From Streptomyces katrae (GTDB lineage: Bacteria; Actinomycetota; Actinomycetes; Streptomycetales; Streptomycetaceae): DNA of 64,000 nucleotides. A program made the position numbers and the translations under genes. Under the pieces are notes generated by a model, which did not search any database, had not been told where the DNA came from, and saw only the letters and a list, made by a program, of their open reading frames with translations. Position 1 is the stretch's first letter; every line of letters begins with the position of its first letter. Positions 16,250-25,145 of this stretch are shown piece after piece. The DNA lies in contig NZ_JNZY01000010.1 in NCBI RefSeq assembly GCF_000717655.1, forward strand, positions 62,001-126,000, given 5' to 3'.

Positions 16250-17257
16250 ATGAACGCGAGTACCACCTTCCGCCGCTCCCGGCGCCGGGCCCTGGCCGTC
16301 GCCGCCCTCACGGCGGCGGCCGTCACGGGCCAGTTGCTCGTCACATCCCCGCTGGCCCAGGCGGACGCCGACCACGCCGCCCGTTCGATCGCCTCCACCA
16401 CGAACCAGCTGGAGCCGCCGCCGGACCACAACGACCCGTCCGGGGGCGACGACGGCCGGCACGAGAACGGCCGGGGCGACGACGGCCGGCACGAGAACGG
16501 CCGGGGCGACGACGGCCGGCACGAGAACGGCCGGGGCGACGACGGCCGGCACGAGAACGGCTCGGAGCGCAGGGACGAAGAGTCGAAGCCGACGGCGAAG
16601 GCCGTGCACGGGCTGCAGGAGTTCACCGCGGACGGCACCTTCGTGCCGCCGAAGGGCGTCACCTCCGTGTTCATCCAGGCCTGGGGGGCCGGCGGTGGCG
16701 GCGGGGGCGGCGGTGGCGGCGGCAGCGCACCGAACGACGGTGCCGGCGGCGCCGGCGGTGGTGGCGGTGGCGGCGGCTTCGTCTGGTGCACCGTTCCTGT
16801 GAAGTCGTCGAAGAGCTACACGGTGGTGCTCGGCGACGGGGGCGACCACGGCGACGCAGGCCCGGCAGGCTCGGCGGGCGCACCCGGCGGCTCAGGAACG
16901 GCGGGCGCCTCGGGTACGGCCACCACCCTGACCTCGACGCAGGGCGACGTCATCGCCACGGCCACCGGCGGTGGCGGCGGCGGTGGCGGAGGTGGCGGCG
17001 GGGCCACCGACGGCGCGCCCGGCACGCCCGGCGCCGGAGGGACCGGCAGCAGCTGCCGCACCGGCGGTCTGACCCGGCCCGGCCTGGATGCCGAGGACGA
17101 CATCGGCGGCGGCGCCGTCGACGGCATCGTCGCCACGCCGGACGGGACCGTCATCGGCGGCAACGGCGGCCCCGGCGGAGCCGGCGGTGTGGTCACGGGC
17201 CAGAACGGCACCCCGGGGGCCGACGGCGGCGACGGCTACGCCGTCATCTTCTGGTAG
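16250..17257 (+). CDS. secreted glycine-rich protein with tandem GDDGRHENGR repeats
   Basis: A 335-residue protein. It starts with a twin-Arg-rich signal (FRRSRRRALAVAALTAAAV...) likely cleaved after PLAQA near residue 40. A spacer carries four near-identical 10-residue repeats (GDDGRHENGR x3, the last ending S). Residue ~120 onward starts a beta-rich glycine-rich region, FTADGTFVPPKGVTSVFIQAWGAGGGG, with long Gly runs, repeated VxxV strands and the closing GDGYAVIFW. This is the arrangement of the glycine-rich domain seen in tail-fibre-like and cell-surface proteins. Two Cys (WCTV, SSCRTG) may pair. It is probably a surface or matrix protein; ligand unknown. ATG 16250 follows GGGGGAGGT. Confidence 0.8.
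   Translation: MNASTTFRRSRRRALAVAALTAAAVTGQLLVTSPLAQADADHAARSIASTTNQLEPPPDHNDPSGGDDGRHENGRGDDGRHENGRGDDGRHENGRGDDGRHENGSERRDEESKPTAKAVHGLQEFTADGTFVPPKGVTSVFIQAWGAGGGGGGGGGGGSAPNDGAGGAGGGGGGGGFVWCTVPVKSSKSYTVVLGDGGDHGDAGPAGSAGAPGGSGTAGASGTATTLTSTQGDVIATATGGGGGGGGGGGGATDGAPGTPGAGGTGSSCRTGGLTRPGLDAEDDIGGGAVDGIVATPDGTVIGGNGGPGGAGGVVTGQNGTPGADGGDGYAVIFW
16445..16564 (+). repeat. four tandem 30-bp coding repeats
   Basis: Four head-to-tail units of 30 bp (16445, 16475, 16505, 16535) inside the glycine-rich protein gene. They are identical except for the last codon of the fourth unit. They encode GDDGRHENGR. Near-perfect DNA identity at synonymous positions means the expansion is recent or kept uniform by recombination. 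There are no spacers, so this is not a CRISPR array. Confidence 0.95.
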
Positions 17258-17278
17258 ACCGCCCGGAGTTGCAGCGGC

Positions 17279-17304
17279 CGCGGGCCCCGGGGACGGGGTC
17301 CGCG
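17279..17304 (+). terminator. GC-rich hairpin after the glycine-rich protein gene
   Basis: CGCGGGCCCC pairs with GGGGTCCGCG (one G-U) around a 6-nt loop, 21 nt past the stop codon. There is no T-tract, which is common for streptomycete terminators. Confidence 0.5.
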
Positions 17305-17387
17305 ACCGCCGCACGCACCCGCGGCAACCGAAATGACGCGGCCCGTCCTATTCGCCCTGAACGTGCCGGTCGTGGCAGGTTGAGGGC

Positions 17388-18536
17388 ATGAGTACGGCAG
17401 CACACAAGTCCCCTTTCACCGACTGGACCGTCGTGGTCCCGCTCGTCTCGCTCCTCGCGCTGGTGTTCAGCTGGGGGCGGGACCTGCCGGGATTCGCGGT
17501 GGCCCTCGTCGCCCTGTGCCTCGCGGGCGCCGTGCTGGCGGCCGTCCACCATGCCGAGGTCGTCGCCCTCCGGGTGGGCGAACCCTTCGGCTCGCTCGTC
17601 CTGGCCGTCGCCGTCACCGTCATCGAAGTGGCCCTCATCGTCACCCTGATGGCCGACGGAGGCGACAAGACCGCCTCGCTCGCCCGGGACACCGTCTTCG
17701 CCGCCGTCATGATCACTTGCAACGGCATCGTCGGCCTGTCCCTGCTCGTCGGCGCCCTGCGCAACCGGGTCGCCGTCTTCAACGCCGAGGGTTCCGGCGC
17801 GGCACTGGCCACCGTGGCGACCCTGGCCGTCCTCAGCCTGGTCCTGCCGACGTTCACCACCAGCAAGCCGGGGCCGGAGTTCTCCACCGCCCAGCTGACG
17901 TTCGCCGCCGTCGCCTCGCTCGCCCTGTACGGGCTGTTCATCGCCGTCCAGACGGTCCGCCACCGGGACTACTTCCTGCCGGTCGCCACCGAGGCCGGGG
18001 CGAGGAAGTCCGACGGCTCCGGTGGCGGTGACGGCTCCGGCGACGGCGCCGGCGACGGGGAGCACGCCGAGCCGCCCACCTCCCGCGCCGCGCTGGTCAG
18101 TCTCGGACTGCTGCTGGTCGCGCTCGTCGCCGTGGTCGGCGACGCCAAGGCCGTCTCGCCCGCGATCGAAGCGGGCGTCGCCAGCGCGGGCCTGCCCAAC
18201 GCCGTCGTCGGAGTGATCATCGCCCTGCTGGTGCTGGCCCCCGAGACCCTCGCCGCCGTCCGCGCGGCCCGCCGCGACCGCGTCCAGACCAGCCTCAACC
18301 TGGGCTACGGCTCCGCCATCGCGAGCATCGGCCTGACCATCCCGGCCATCGCCCTGGCTTCCGTGTGGCTCTCCGGCCCGCTGCTGCTGGGCCTCGGGCC
18401 GGTCCACATGGTGCTGCTCGCCCTGACCATCGTGGTCAGCGCCCTCACCATCGCACCCGGCCGCGCCACGCTGCTCCAGGGCGGCGTGCACATCGTGCTG
18501 CTGGCCGCGTACCTGTTCCTCGCCGTCAGCCCGTGA
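17388..18536 (+). CDS. ionic Ca2+(Na+/K+)/H+ antiporter, ChaA/CAX type
   Basis: A 382-residue integral membrane protein with about 11 hydrophobic helices. The two inverted CaCA repeats carry the acidic signatures GEPFGSLVLAVAVTVIEVALIV (about residues 64-85) and VLAPETLAAVRAARRDRVQTSLNLGYGSAIASIGLTIP (about 283-320). A soluble loop between them is Gly/Asp-rich (DGSGGGDGSGDGAGDGEH), which could bind cations. It would exchange Ca2+ or monovalent cations for protons at the cytoplasmic membrane. The ATG is the only sensible start. It is convergent with the penicillin acylase gene, 47 bp apart. Confidence 0.9.
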   Translation: MSTAAHKSPFTDWTVVVPLVSLLALVFSWGRDLPGFAVALVALCLAGAVLAAVHHAEVVALRVGEPFGSLVLAVAVTVIEVALIVTLMADGGDKTASLARDTVFAAVMITCNGIVGLSLLVGALRNRVAVFNAEGSGAALATVATLAVLSLVLPTFTTSKPGPEFSTAQLTFAAVASLALYGLFIAVQTVRHRDYFLPVATEAGARKSDGSGGGDGSGDGAGDGEHAEPPTSRAALVSLGLLLVALVAVVGDAKAVSPAIEAGVASAGLPNAVVGVIIALLVLAPETLAAVRAARRDRVQTSLNLGYGSAIASIGLTIPAIALASVWLSGPLLLGLGPVHMVLLALTIVVSALTIAPGRATLLQGGVHIVLLAAYLFLAVSP

Positions 18537-18583
18537 GTGCACGTCGGGGCCGGGACGATCCGGCCCGACGAGTCCGGCGGTGG

Positions 18584-21058
18584 TCAGCGGCGCTCGCGCG
18601 GCCAGACCACCTTAAGCTGCGGCGAGGTGAGGATGTCCCGTTCGCAGAACCTCGAGGTCACCCATCGCTCCTGGGAGAACAGGCGGGTCTGGTCGGCGTA
18701 GTACGGCGAGACCGGGTTGGACGACTGGCCGTACGTCAGCAGCGTGCGCGCCACCGGGCAGCGGCCGCCGTCCCAGCCGACCGCCTGGATGTGGCTGGAG
18801 CCGTGCACGACCTCCGGGTACCCGCCGCCGGCCGCCTTCCACGGTGCCTCGATCTTGTTCCACACGCCCAGAGCCTCGGTGCCGCCCGGCACCGGCAGCC
18901 TCTGCCCGCCGCGCACCACGAACTGGTGCGCGCCGAGCGGCGCGTCGAGGGCGATGCCCGCCGCCGCCAGCTCGGCCACCGTGTCCGCGAGGGCCCGGCC
19001 GATCCCGGGCGCCGCCCGGTTGAGCGTACGGGGCGTACGGACGGGATCGGCCGCCGAGAACGGCACCAGCCACAGGTCCTTGGCCGCCGTGCCCGCCGTG
19101 AGCCTGCGCCAGAACCGGTCGAAGAGCAGTGCGCCGCGGCTGCCGGTGTCGGCCGTCCGGTCCCAGCCCGCGAGCACCGCGCAGGCCGCCGAGACGTCCA
19201 CCGGCCGGCCGTCGCTCGCGGTGGCCGCTCCGCCGGGCAGGGCGGCGCAGGCCTTCGCCGCGTCGGCCGCCGCCAGGTCACCGGCGGGCACCCGGTTCGC
19301 GAACTGCTGCTTCTGCAGATCGGCCACGGTCAGCCGGCCCTTCGCGGCCATCGCCGCCACGTCCTCGACGGCGCCGCGGGTGCGCAGCGAACGCGGGGTG
19401 CCCGCATTGCCCCAGACCCTCTCGTACCCCGTCAGCGGCCGGTCGGCATTGGCCAGCCAGGCGCTGTCGTTGGAGTTCTCGGCATACGGCGCGTCGCGCA
19501 GCGCCGGCGCCTTCCCCGGGCCGAACACCCCGGGCTGCACCGCGTCCGGGTCCGAGCCGAGCGCGCAGTCGCCGCGCGCTCCGTCGAGGACCGCGAGCCC
19601 GGACGCCGGGTAGGTGGCCCTGCCGAGCGGTGTGGAGCAGCGGGCTGCGAGCTCGTCGGTGATCCGGGGGAGTACCTGGGACTGGGTGAACAGCGTGCCG
19701 CCGGCCGAGTCCGCGGCGACCGTGTTGACCCACGGCAGGCCCTGCGTGCGCTTCAGCGCGTCCTGGATCCCGGCGACCGTGCGGGCCTTGCCCATGGCGA
19801 GGGCGGTGTCGGAGCCGCGCAGGTTCGCGGCGTTCGGGTCGTTCAGCGCGTACGCCGTGCCGGCCGTCCAAGGCAGCGGCAGGCCCGGGCCGAGACCGGT
19901 GACCACGGGCCCGTAGCGGGTCCACCACTGGGTGCGGGTGACGGGATCGCCGCCCGCCACCGGGACGCTGACCGTCCGCTGCGTCATCTTCTCGGGCTTG
20001 CCGTCGACCAGATAGGTGGTCGCGTCGGCCGGGTCCAGGGCGAGCTGGTGCAGGTTGACGGGGGTGCCGGTGGCCACGGTGTGGCTCCAGGCCACCTTCT
20101 CGTTGAAGCCGATGTTGACCACGGCGGTGCCCAGCAGGGAGCCGCCGGAGACGTTCAGTTCGCCCGGTATGGTCTGCTGCGACTGCCAGAAGCGGCGGCC
20201 GCCCTGCCAGGGGTAGTGCGGGTTCCCGAGCAGCAGGCCGCCCCCGCTCGCGGTGGTGGAGCCGCTGAAGGCCACCGCGTTGGAGCCCATGTCGTAGCGG
20301 CCCGTGTCGAAGAAGGCCCGCGCGGCCTCGGCGGCCGCCGCCGGGTCGGGCTCGGGCCTGACCGCGGCCGCAGGTCCCGTACGGGACGTCGGGGAGGCCG
20401 CCCGGCCCGGCGGCTGCGCCGCGGCGATGTCGTCGACGGCGCGCCCCTGGCCGCCGAGCACGGAGACGGCGAAGCCGCGGGAGGCCACGTCGAGGACGGT
20501 GACCGGGCGCACCCAGGCGGCGCCCTTGCAGGCCGGATCGGTGATCTTGTTCTGGGCGAGCCAGGCGTTGTACCCGGCGGCCCAGCCGCGCATCAGCTCC
20601 TTGAGGTCCCCGGTGGGGCCGGCCGGGGCGGGCGTGGCGAGGAGCTTCTCGACGGTGCCGGACTCCCGCACCCCCTTGAAGTACAGGTCGCTGGAAAGGT
20701 TCCTGGCCGCGGAGGAGAGCGAGCCGTCGGGCGCCGCGTCGGCGCCGAACCAGCGCGAGCGCTCGCCGGCCACGGTCACGAACCCGTCGGCGAGCACGCA
20801 GACCTGGTCGGCGGCCTGGGCCCAGCCTGTGCCGAAGCCGAGGTGCGCGTAGTCCTGGGCCAGGATGTGCGGTATGCCGTTCTCGGTGTAACGGATGACG
20901 GCGGACAGGCCGCCGCCGGACGGCCCGCGGTCCGCGGCGGCCGCCGCGGCCGAGGCCTGCGGCGCCGCAGCCGTGACGGCGAGCAGGGCGGCGCCGGTGA
21001 GCGCGGCGCGCCGGAGCAGCGGGCGGGAGCGGCCGTATCCATCAAGAAAGCGCAACAT
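18584..21058 (-). CDS. secreted penicillin acylase / acyl-homoserine-lactone acylase family Ntn-hydrolase
   Basis: An 824-residue precursor with a signal peptide (RRAALTGAALLAVTAAAPQASA). It has the Ntn layout: an alpha chain, a spacer of about 50 residues rich in Ala/Pro, then the autocatalytic site G258-S259-N260 in MGSNAVAFSGS, which would free Ser259 as the beta-chain nucleophile. GNPHYPW and GFNEKVAWSHTV follow, as in the PvdQ/AhlM/aculeacin-acylase group. It therefore hydrolyses an amide-linked acyl chain (N-acyl lactone, lipopeptide or penicillin) outside the cell. The start is uncertain: ATG 21058 gives the right signal peptide but the GGGAGG is too close. An ATG at 21130 would add 24 residues. 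Confidence 0.9.
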   Translation of the reverse strand: MLRFLDGYGRSRPLLRRAALTGAALLAVTAAAPQASAAAAAADRGPSGGGLSAVIRYTENGIPHILAQDYAHLGFGTGWAQAADQVCVLADGFVTVAGERSRWFGADAAPDGSLSSAARNLSSDLYFKGVRESGTVEKLLATPAPAGPTGDLKELMRGWAAGYNAWLAQNKITDPACKGAAWVRPVTVLDVASRGFAVSVLGGQGRAVDDIAAAQPPGRAASPTSRTGPAAAVRPEPDPAAAAEAARAFFDTGRYDMGSNAVAFSGSTTASGGGLLLGNPHYPWQGGRRFWQSQQTIPGELNVSGGSLLGTAVVNIGFNEKVAWSHTVATGTPVNLHQLALDPADATTYLVDGKPEKMTQRTVSVPVAGGDPVTRTQWWTRYGPVVTGLGPGLPLPWTAGTAYALNDPNAANLRGSDTALAMGKARTVAGIQDALKRTQGLPWVNTVAADSAGGTLFTQSQVLPRITDELAARCSTPLGRATYPASGLAVLDGARGDCALGSDPDAVQPGVFGPGKAPALRDAPYAENSNDSAWLANADRPLTGYERVWGNAGTPRSLRTRGAVEDVAAMAAKGRLTVADLQKQQFANRVPAGDLAAADAAKACAALPGGAATASDGRPVDVSAACAVLAGWDRTADTGSRGALLFDRFWRRLTAGTAAKDLWLVPFSAADPVRTPRTLNRAAPGIGRALADTVAELAAAGIALDAPLGAHQFVVRGGQRLPVPGGTEALGVWNKIEAPWKAAGGGYPEVVHGSSHIQAVGWDGGRCPVARTLLTYGQSSNPVSPYYADQTRLFSQERWVTSRFCERDILTSPQLKVVWPRERR

Positions 21059-21222
21059 GCCTCCCAAGTAGCCTGCGGATGGGCGTGGTTGCCCGTGGAA
21101 ACAGGCGGTGCTTGCGTGCCCCACACTCATGCAGGCGGTCTGACGATCTGTCAACATGCCGTTCGGTATCCCGGTTGTGCCGGTGCTTGACCGTGGCCGT
21201 CGGCGGAGACGAGGATCACGCC

Positions 21223-22773
21223 ATGACGGCAGCGGGGTCGGTGCAGGCGGGACGGGCCGGGGAGCCGGTGCGGCAGAACACGGTCGACGGGCTGGTGCGC
21301 GACAGCGCGCTTCGGGTCCCCGACCGGACGGCCGTCCGCTATCGGGAACGCACCTGGACGTACGCGGAGCTCGACGCGGCCGTGTCCACGGGCGCCGCCG
21401 TCCTGCGGGAGCGGTACGGGCTGGCCGCCGGAGACCGGGTCGCGACCTTCGCCCACAACTCCGACGCCTACCTGCTCGCCTTCCTCGCCTGCGCGCGGGC
21501 CGGGCTCACCCACGTCCCGGTCAACCAGAACCTCACCGGCGAGGACCTCGCTCACATCCTGGACGACTGCACGAGCGCGCTGGTCCTCACCGACCCGGAC
21601 CTGGCCGCGCGGATCCCCGGGGGCCATGCCGTACGGCCGCTGCGCGACGCCCCCGGCTCCTTCCTGGCGGAGCTCGCAGGTCCGCTGCCCTTCGCGGCGG
21701 ACCGCGACCCGGACGCGGTGGTGCAGCTGCTCTACACCTCGGGGACCACGGCGCTGCCCAAGGGCGCGATGATGACGCACAAGGCGCTGGTCCACGAGTA
21801 CGAGAGTGCGATCGAGGCGCTGGACCTGGCCGAGGGGGACCGGCCCGTGCACTCGCTGCCGCTCTACCACTCGGCGCAGATGCACGTCTTCCTGCTGCCG
21901 TACCTGGCCGTGGGCGCGCAGAACACGATCCTGGACGCGCCGGTCGCCGAGGAGATCTTCGGCCTGGTGGAGGCCGGGCGTGCCGACAGCCTGTTCGCAC
22001 CGCCCACGGTGTGGATCGGGCTCGCCAACCACCCGGACTTCGAGCGGCGGGAGCTGGGCGCGCTGCGCAAGGCGTACTACGGGGCCTCGATCATGCCGGT
22101 GCCGGTCCTGGAGCGGCTGCGGGCGCGGCTGCCCGGGCTCGGCTTCTACAACTGCTTCGGGCAGAGCGAGATCGGGCCGCTGGCCACCGTCCTCGGACCG
22201 GACGAGCACGAGGGGCGGATGGACTCCTGCGGCCGGCCGGTCCGCCATGTCGAGGCGAAGGTCGTCGACGAGGACGGCGCGGACGTGCCGGACGGCACGG
22301 CGGGAGAGGTGGTGTACCGGTCGCCCCAGCTCTGCCTGGGCTACTGGAACGACCCGGAGGCGACGAAGAAGGCCTTCCGGGACGGCTGGTTCCGCTCCGG
22401 GGACCTCGCGGTGCGCGATGCGCAGGGCTACTTCACGGTCGTCGACCGGGTGAAGGACGTCATCAACTCGGGCGGCGTGCTGGTGGCCTCCCGGCAGGTC
22501 GAGGACGCGCTGTACACCCATCCGGGGGTGGCCGAGGCGGCCGTGGTGGGCCTGCCCGACGAGCGGTGGATCGAAGCCGTCACGGCGGTCGTGGTGCCGC
22601 GCGGCGAGGTGACGGAGGCGGAGCTGCTGGCGTACGCGCGGGAGAGGCTGGCCGGGTTCAAGGCCCCGAAGCGGGTCCTCTTCGTGGACGCCCTCCCGCG
22701 CAACGCCAGCGGCAAGATCCTCAAGCGCGAACTCCGGGACCGGTTCGGGCAGCAGGACCGGCAGGGTCGGTAG
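21223..22773 (+). CDS. acyl-CoA synthetase (FadD family)
   Basis: A 516-residue AMP-forming ligase. LLYTSGTTALPKGAMMTHKALVHEY is the P-loop motif (about 168-190), NCFGQSEIGPLATVL the adenylate motif, GWFRSGDLAVRDAQGYFTVVDRVKDVINSGG the hinge region, and RNASGKILKREL carries the catalytic Lys. It is of the medium/long-chain FadD type (fatty-acyl, aromatic or steroid-acid side chains). It stands alone, divergent from the penicillin acylase gene and convergent with a BrkB-family gene. GGAGACGAGGA upstream and the family alignment support the ATG at 21223 over the longer open frame. Confidence 0.92.
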   Translation: MTAAGSVQAGRAGEPVRQNTVDGLVRDSALRVPDRTAVRYRERTWTYAELDAAVSTGAAVLRERYGLAAGDRVATFAHNSDAYLLAFLACARAGLTHVPVNQNLTGEDLAHILDDCTSALVLTDPDLAARIPGGHAVRPLRDAPGSFLAELAGPLPFAADRDPDAVVQLLYTSGTTALPKGAMMTHKALVHEYESAIEALDLAEGDRPVHSLPLYHSAQMHVFLLPYLAVGAQNTILDAPVAEEIFGLVEAGRADSLFAPPTVWIGLANHPDFERRELGALRKAYYGASIMPVPVLERLRARLPGLGFYNCFGQSEIGPLATVLGPDEHEGRMDSCGRPVRHVEAKVVDEDGADVPDGTAGEVVYRSPQLCLGYWNDPEATKKAFRDGWFRSGDLAVRDAQGYFTVVDRVKDVINSGGVLVASRQVEDALYTHPGVAEAAVVGLPDERWIEAVTAVVVPRGEVTEAELLAYARERLAGFKAPKRVLFVDALPRNASGKILKRELRDRFGQQDRQGR

Positions 22774-22787
22774 ACCCGGCCGGCGTG

Positions 22788-23609
22788 TCATTCGGGCAGG
22801 AGCCCGGTGTCCTGGAGGCGGCGGAGGGTGAGGTGTTCGTGGGCCAGGCGGCCGACGAGGGCGCCGCCGTACACGACGAAGCCGACGCCGACCAGCCAGG
22901 ACTGGACGACCAGCAGGGTGCCGAAGGGGCCGTAGGTGACGGCGTTCGACGCGATCAGCGGGGAGAACACCAGCTGGGAGAAGACCCGCAGGCCGAGCAG
23001 GCCCAGGCTGGTCGCCACCGCGCCGGGGAGCAGGGCCCGCCAGCGGACGCGGCCGCCGAGCAGCAGCCGCTGGGAGCCCCAGAAGAAGAGGATCGTGCCG
23101 AGAAGGTCGCCGGTGGTGCCGAGGATCGTGCCCGGCGCGTCGTTCGACGGCGCGGGGATCTCGACCAGCAGCGCGAGGTAGCAGACCAGCAGGGCGAGCC
23201 AGACGACGTGCCGCCACATGGTGTGCCAGCGGGCGGTGGGCAGGTCCCAGACCTTCTCGTACCCGGTCTGCACGGCCGAGCCGAACGTCAGGCCGAAGAC
23301 GGCCAGGGCGGCGAGCCCGAAGGCCGTGGTCCGCTCGAGCGCCAGGTCGGCCGCGCCGAACAGCATCTCGACCCGGGCCCGCGAGGACTCGGTGACCCCG
23401 AGGGCCTGGCCGAGCCAGCGGCCGAAGCCGGAGCCGCTGCCGGGGGCGGCGGCCGCGACGACCACCAGCAGCGGTACCAGGGTCAGGAAGCCGAGGGCGG
23501 CGAAACCCATGGCCCGGTGCATCAGCTCCATCTCCCGCCCCCGGCTCCACGCCAGCCCGGCCGGGGAGGCCTGGAGCCGGTCGTGGAGCTGTCGGAAGAT
23601 CGAGGTCAC
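22788..23609 (-). CDS. YihY/BrkB-family inner-membrane protein
   Basis: A 273-residue polytopic protein with about six hydrophobic helices: FAALGFLTLVPLLVVVAAAAP near the N-terminus, TTAFGLAALAVFGLTFGSAVQTGYEKVWDLP (the family signature), then WLALLVCYLALLV, GTILFFWGSQ, ALLPGAVATSLGLLGLRVFSQLVFSPLIASNAVTYGPFG and WLVGVGFVVYGGAL. The family is widespread and of unsettled function (once mis-called RNase BN). The cytoplasmic N-terminus is basic and lacks a signal peptide. It lies downstream of paaK on the same strand, 124 bp away, so may be a separate unit. Confidence 0.85.
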   Translation of the reverse strand: MTSIFRQLHDRLQASPAGLAWSRGREMELMHRAMGFAALGFLTLVPLLVVVAAAAPGSGSGFGRWLGQALGVTESSRARVEMLFGAADLALERTTAFGLAALAVFGLTFGSAVQTGYEKVWDLPTARWHTMWRHVVWLALLVCYLALLVEIPAPSNDAPGTILGTTGDLLGTILFFWGSQRLLLGGRVRWRALLPGAVATSLGLLGLRVFSQLVFSPLIASNAVTYGPFGTLLVVQSWLVGVGFVVYGGALVGRLAHEHLTLRRLQDTGLLPE

Positions 23610-23733
23610 GCCTCATGGACTACCCGGACGGACCCGCCGGCTCTCGGAGGCACCCCCGAAGTAGGCCCGAAGGGGTGGTTTCGCGTGCGAACCGGCCTCG
23701 GCCCGGCCTCCGGCCCCGGCCCTCCCGCGCTGC

Positions 23734-25035
23734 CTACTGCGCCTCGCGGAGGTCCACCAGCCGCTTGATCTTGCCCACCGAGCGCTCCAGGGTCTCCGGG
23801 TCGACCACCTCGACGCGTACGGAGACCCCGATGCCCTCCTTGACCGCCCGGACCACGGCGGCGGCCGCGGACTCCCGGCGGCCGGCATCCGCCTCCCGGC
23901 GCGCCTCCACCCGTACGGTCAGGGCGTCCATCCGGCCCTCCCGGGTCAGCCGCAGCTGGAAATGCGGGGCCAGGCCGGGCGTGCGCAGCAGGACCTCCTC
24001 GATCTGCGTCGGGTAGAGGTTCACCCCGCGCAGGATGATCATGTCGTCGCTGCGGCCCGTGATCTTCTCCATCCGCCGGAAGGCCGGCCGGGCCGTGCCG
24101 GGGAGCAGCCGGGTCAGGTCGCGGGTCCGGTAGCGGATGACCGGCATGGCCTCCTTCGTGAGCGAGGTGAACACCAGCTCCCCGGACTCGCCCTCCGGCA
24201 GCACCGCACCGGTGAACGGGTCGACGACCTCCGGATAGAAGTGGTCCTCCCAGATGTGCAGGCCGTCCTTGGTCGCCACGCACTCCTGCGCCACGCCCGG
24301 GCCGATCACCTCGGACAGGCCGTATATGTCCACTGCGTCGATGTCGAGCCGCTGTTCGATCTCCCGGCGCATCTCCTCGGTCCACGGCTCCGCGCCGAAG
24401 ATGCCCGTACGGAGCGAGGTGCTGCGCGGGTCGATGCCCTGGCGCTCCATCTCGTCCAGCAGCGTGAGCATGTACGAGGGCGTCACCATGATCACCTCCG
24501 GCCGGAAGTCCTGGATCAGCCGGACCTGGCGGTCGGTCATCCCGCCGGACGCCGGGACGACCGTACAGCCGAGCCGCTCCGCGCCGTAGTGCGCGCCGAG
24601 GCCGCCGGTGAACAGGCCGTACCCGTACGCGATGTGCACGATCTGGCCCGGTCTGCCGCCCGCCGCCCGGATGGACCGGGCCATGACCTCCGCCCAGGTG
24701 GAGAGGTCCCCGTCGGTGTACCCGACGACGGTGGGGCGGCCGGTGGTGCCGCTGGAGGCGTGGATGCGGCGCACCTCGGAGCGGGGCACGGCGAACATGC
24801 CGAAGGGGTACCGGTCGCGCAGGTCGGCCTTGGTGGTGAAGGGGAAGAGGGAGAGGTCGGCGAGGGAGCGGCAGTCGTCGGGGTGCACGCCGGCCTTGTC
24901 GAAGGCCTGCCGGTAGTGGGGCACCTGCTCGTAGGCACGGCTCAGCGTGGTGCGCAGCCGCTTCAGCTGGAGCGCGGCGAGCTCGTCGCCGCTGAGCCGC
25001 TCACTGTCGTCGTGGACACTCGCATACGCCGTCAT
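23734..25035 (-). CDS. paaK: phenylacetate-CoA ligase
   Basis: A 433-residue short AMP-forming ligase of the PaaK family, matching its usual length of 430-440. Key segments are FTTKADLRDRYPFGMF, HASSGTTGRPTVVGYT (ATP loop, about residues 92-107), YGYGLFTGGLGAHYGAERLGC, AVDIYGLSEVIGPGVAQEC and GRSDDMIILRGVNLYPTQIEEVL. It converts phenylacetate, ATP and CoA to phenylacetyl-CoA, the first step of the paa route. No paaABCDE monooxygenase genes follow in this window, so it may feed a pathway elsewhere or activate another aryl acid. A 7-bp-armed palindrome sits 26 nt upstream of the start codon. Confidence 0.93.
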   Translation of the reverse strand: MTAYASVHDDSERLSGDELAALQLKRLRTTLSRAYEQVPHYRQAFDKAGVHPDDCRSLADLSLFPFTTKADLRDRYPFGMFAVPRSEVRRIHASSGTTGRPTVVGYTDGDLSTWAEVMARSIRAAGGRPGQIVHIAYGYGLFTGGLGAHYGAERLGCTVVPASGGMTDRQVRLIQDFRPEVIMVTPSYMLTLLDEMERQGIDPRSTSLRTGIFGAEPWTEEMRREIEQRLDIDAVDIYGLSEVIGPGVAQECVATKDGLHIWEDHFYPEVVDPFTGAVLPEGESGELVFTSLTKEAMPVIRYRTRDLTRLLPGTARPAFRRMEKITGRSDDMIILRGVNLYPTQIEEVLLRTPGLAPHFQLRLTREGRMDALTVRVEARREADAGRRESAAAAVVRAVKEGIGVSVRVEVVDPETLERSVGKIKRLVDLREAQ

Positions 25036-25060
25036 GCCGTCACCTCATCGAGAGCCGAGC

Positions 25061-25082
25061 CTACCGACCGATCATTCGGTAG
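25061..25082. promoter_or_regulatory. palindromic operator between paaK and the hydrolase remnant
   Basis: CTACCGA and TCGGTAG are perfect 7-bp arms separated by 8 nt; the internal CCGATCAT gives the look ACCGACCGATCATTCGGT. This resembles the published ACCGACC-type operators of TetR-family phenylacetate regulators (PaaR). It is 26 nt upstream of the paaK start and 64 nt before the hydrolase remnant, so could control both. Confidence 0.6.
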
Positions 25083-25145
25083 ATTGCCCCAGCCCGCCGA
25101 CTAAAGCAATGACTCGAACGAGTGATCGCATGAGGGGGTCGGCTC

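Noticed and set aside
16445..16564. Possible CRISPR array (four 30-bp repeats)
   Set aside because: The units are head-to-tail with no spacers and are in frame in a secreted protein.
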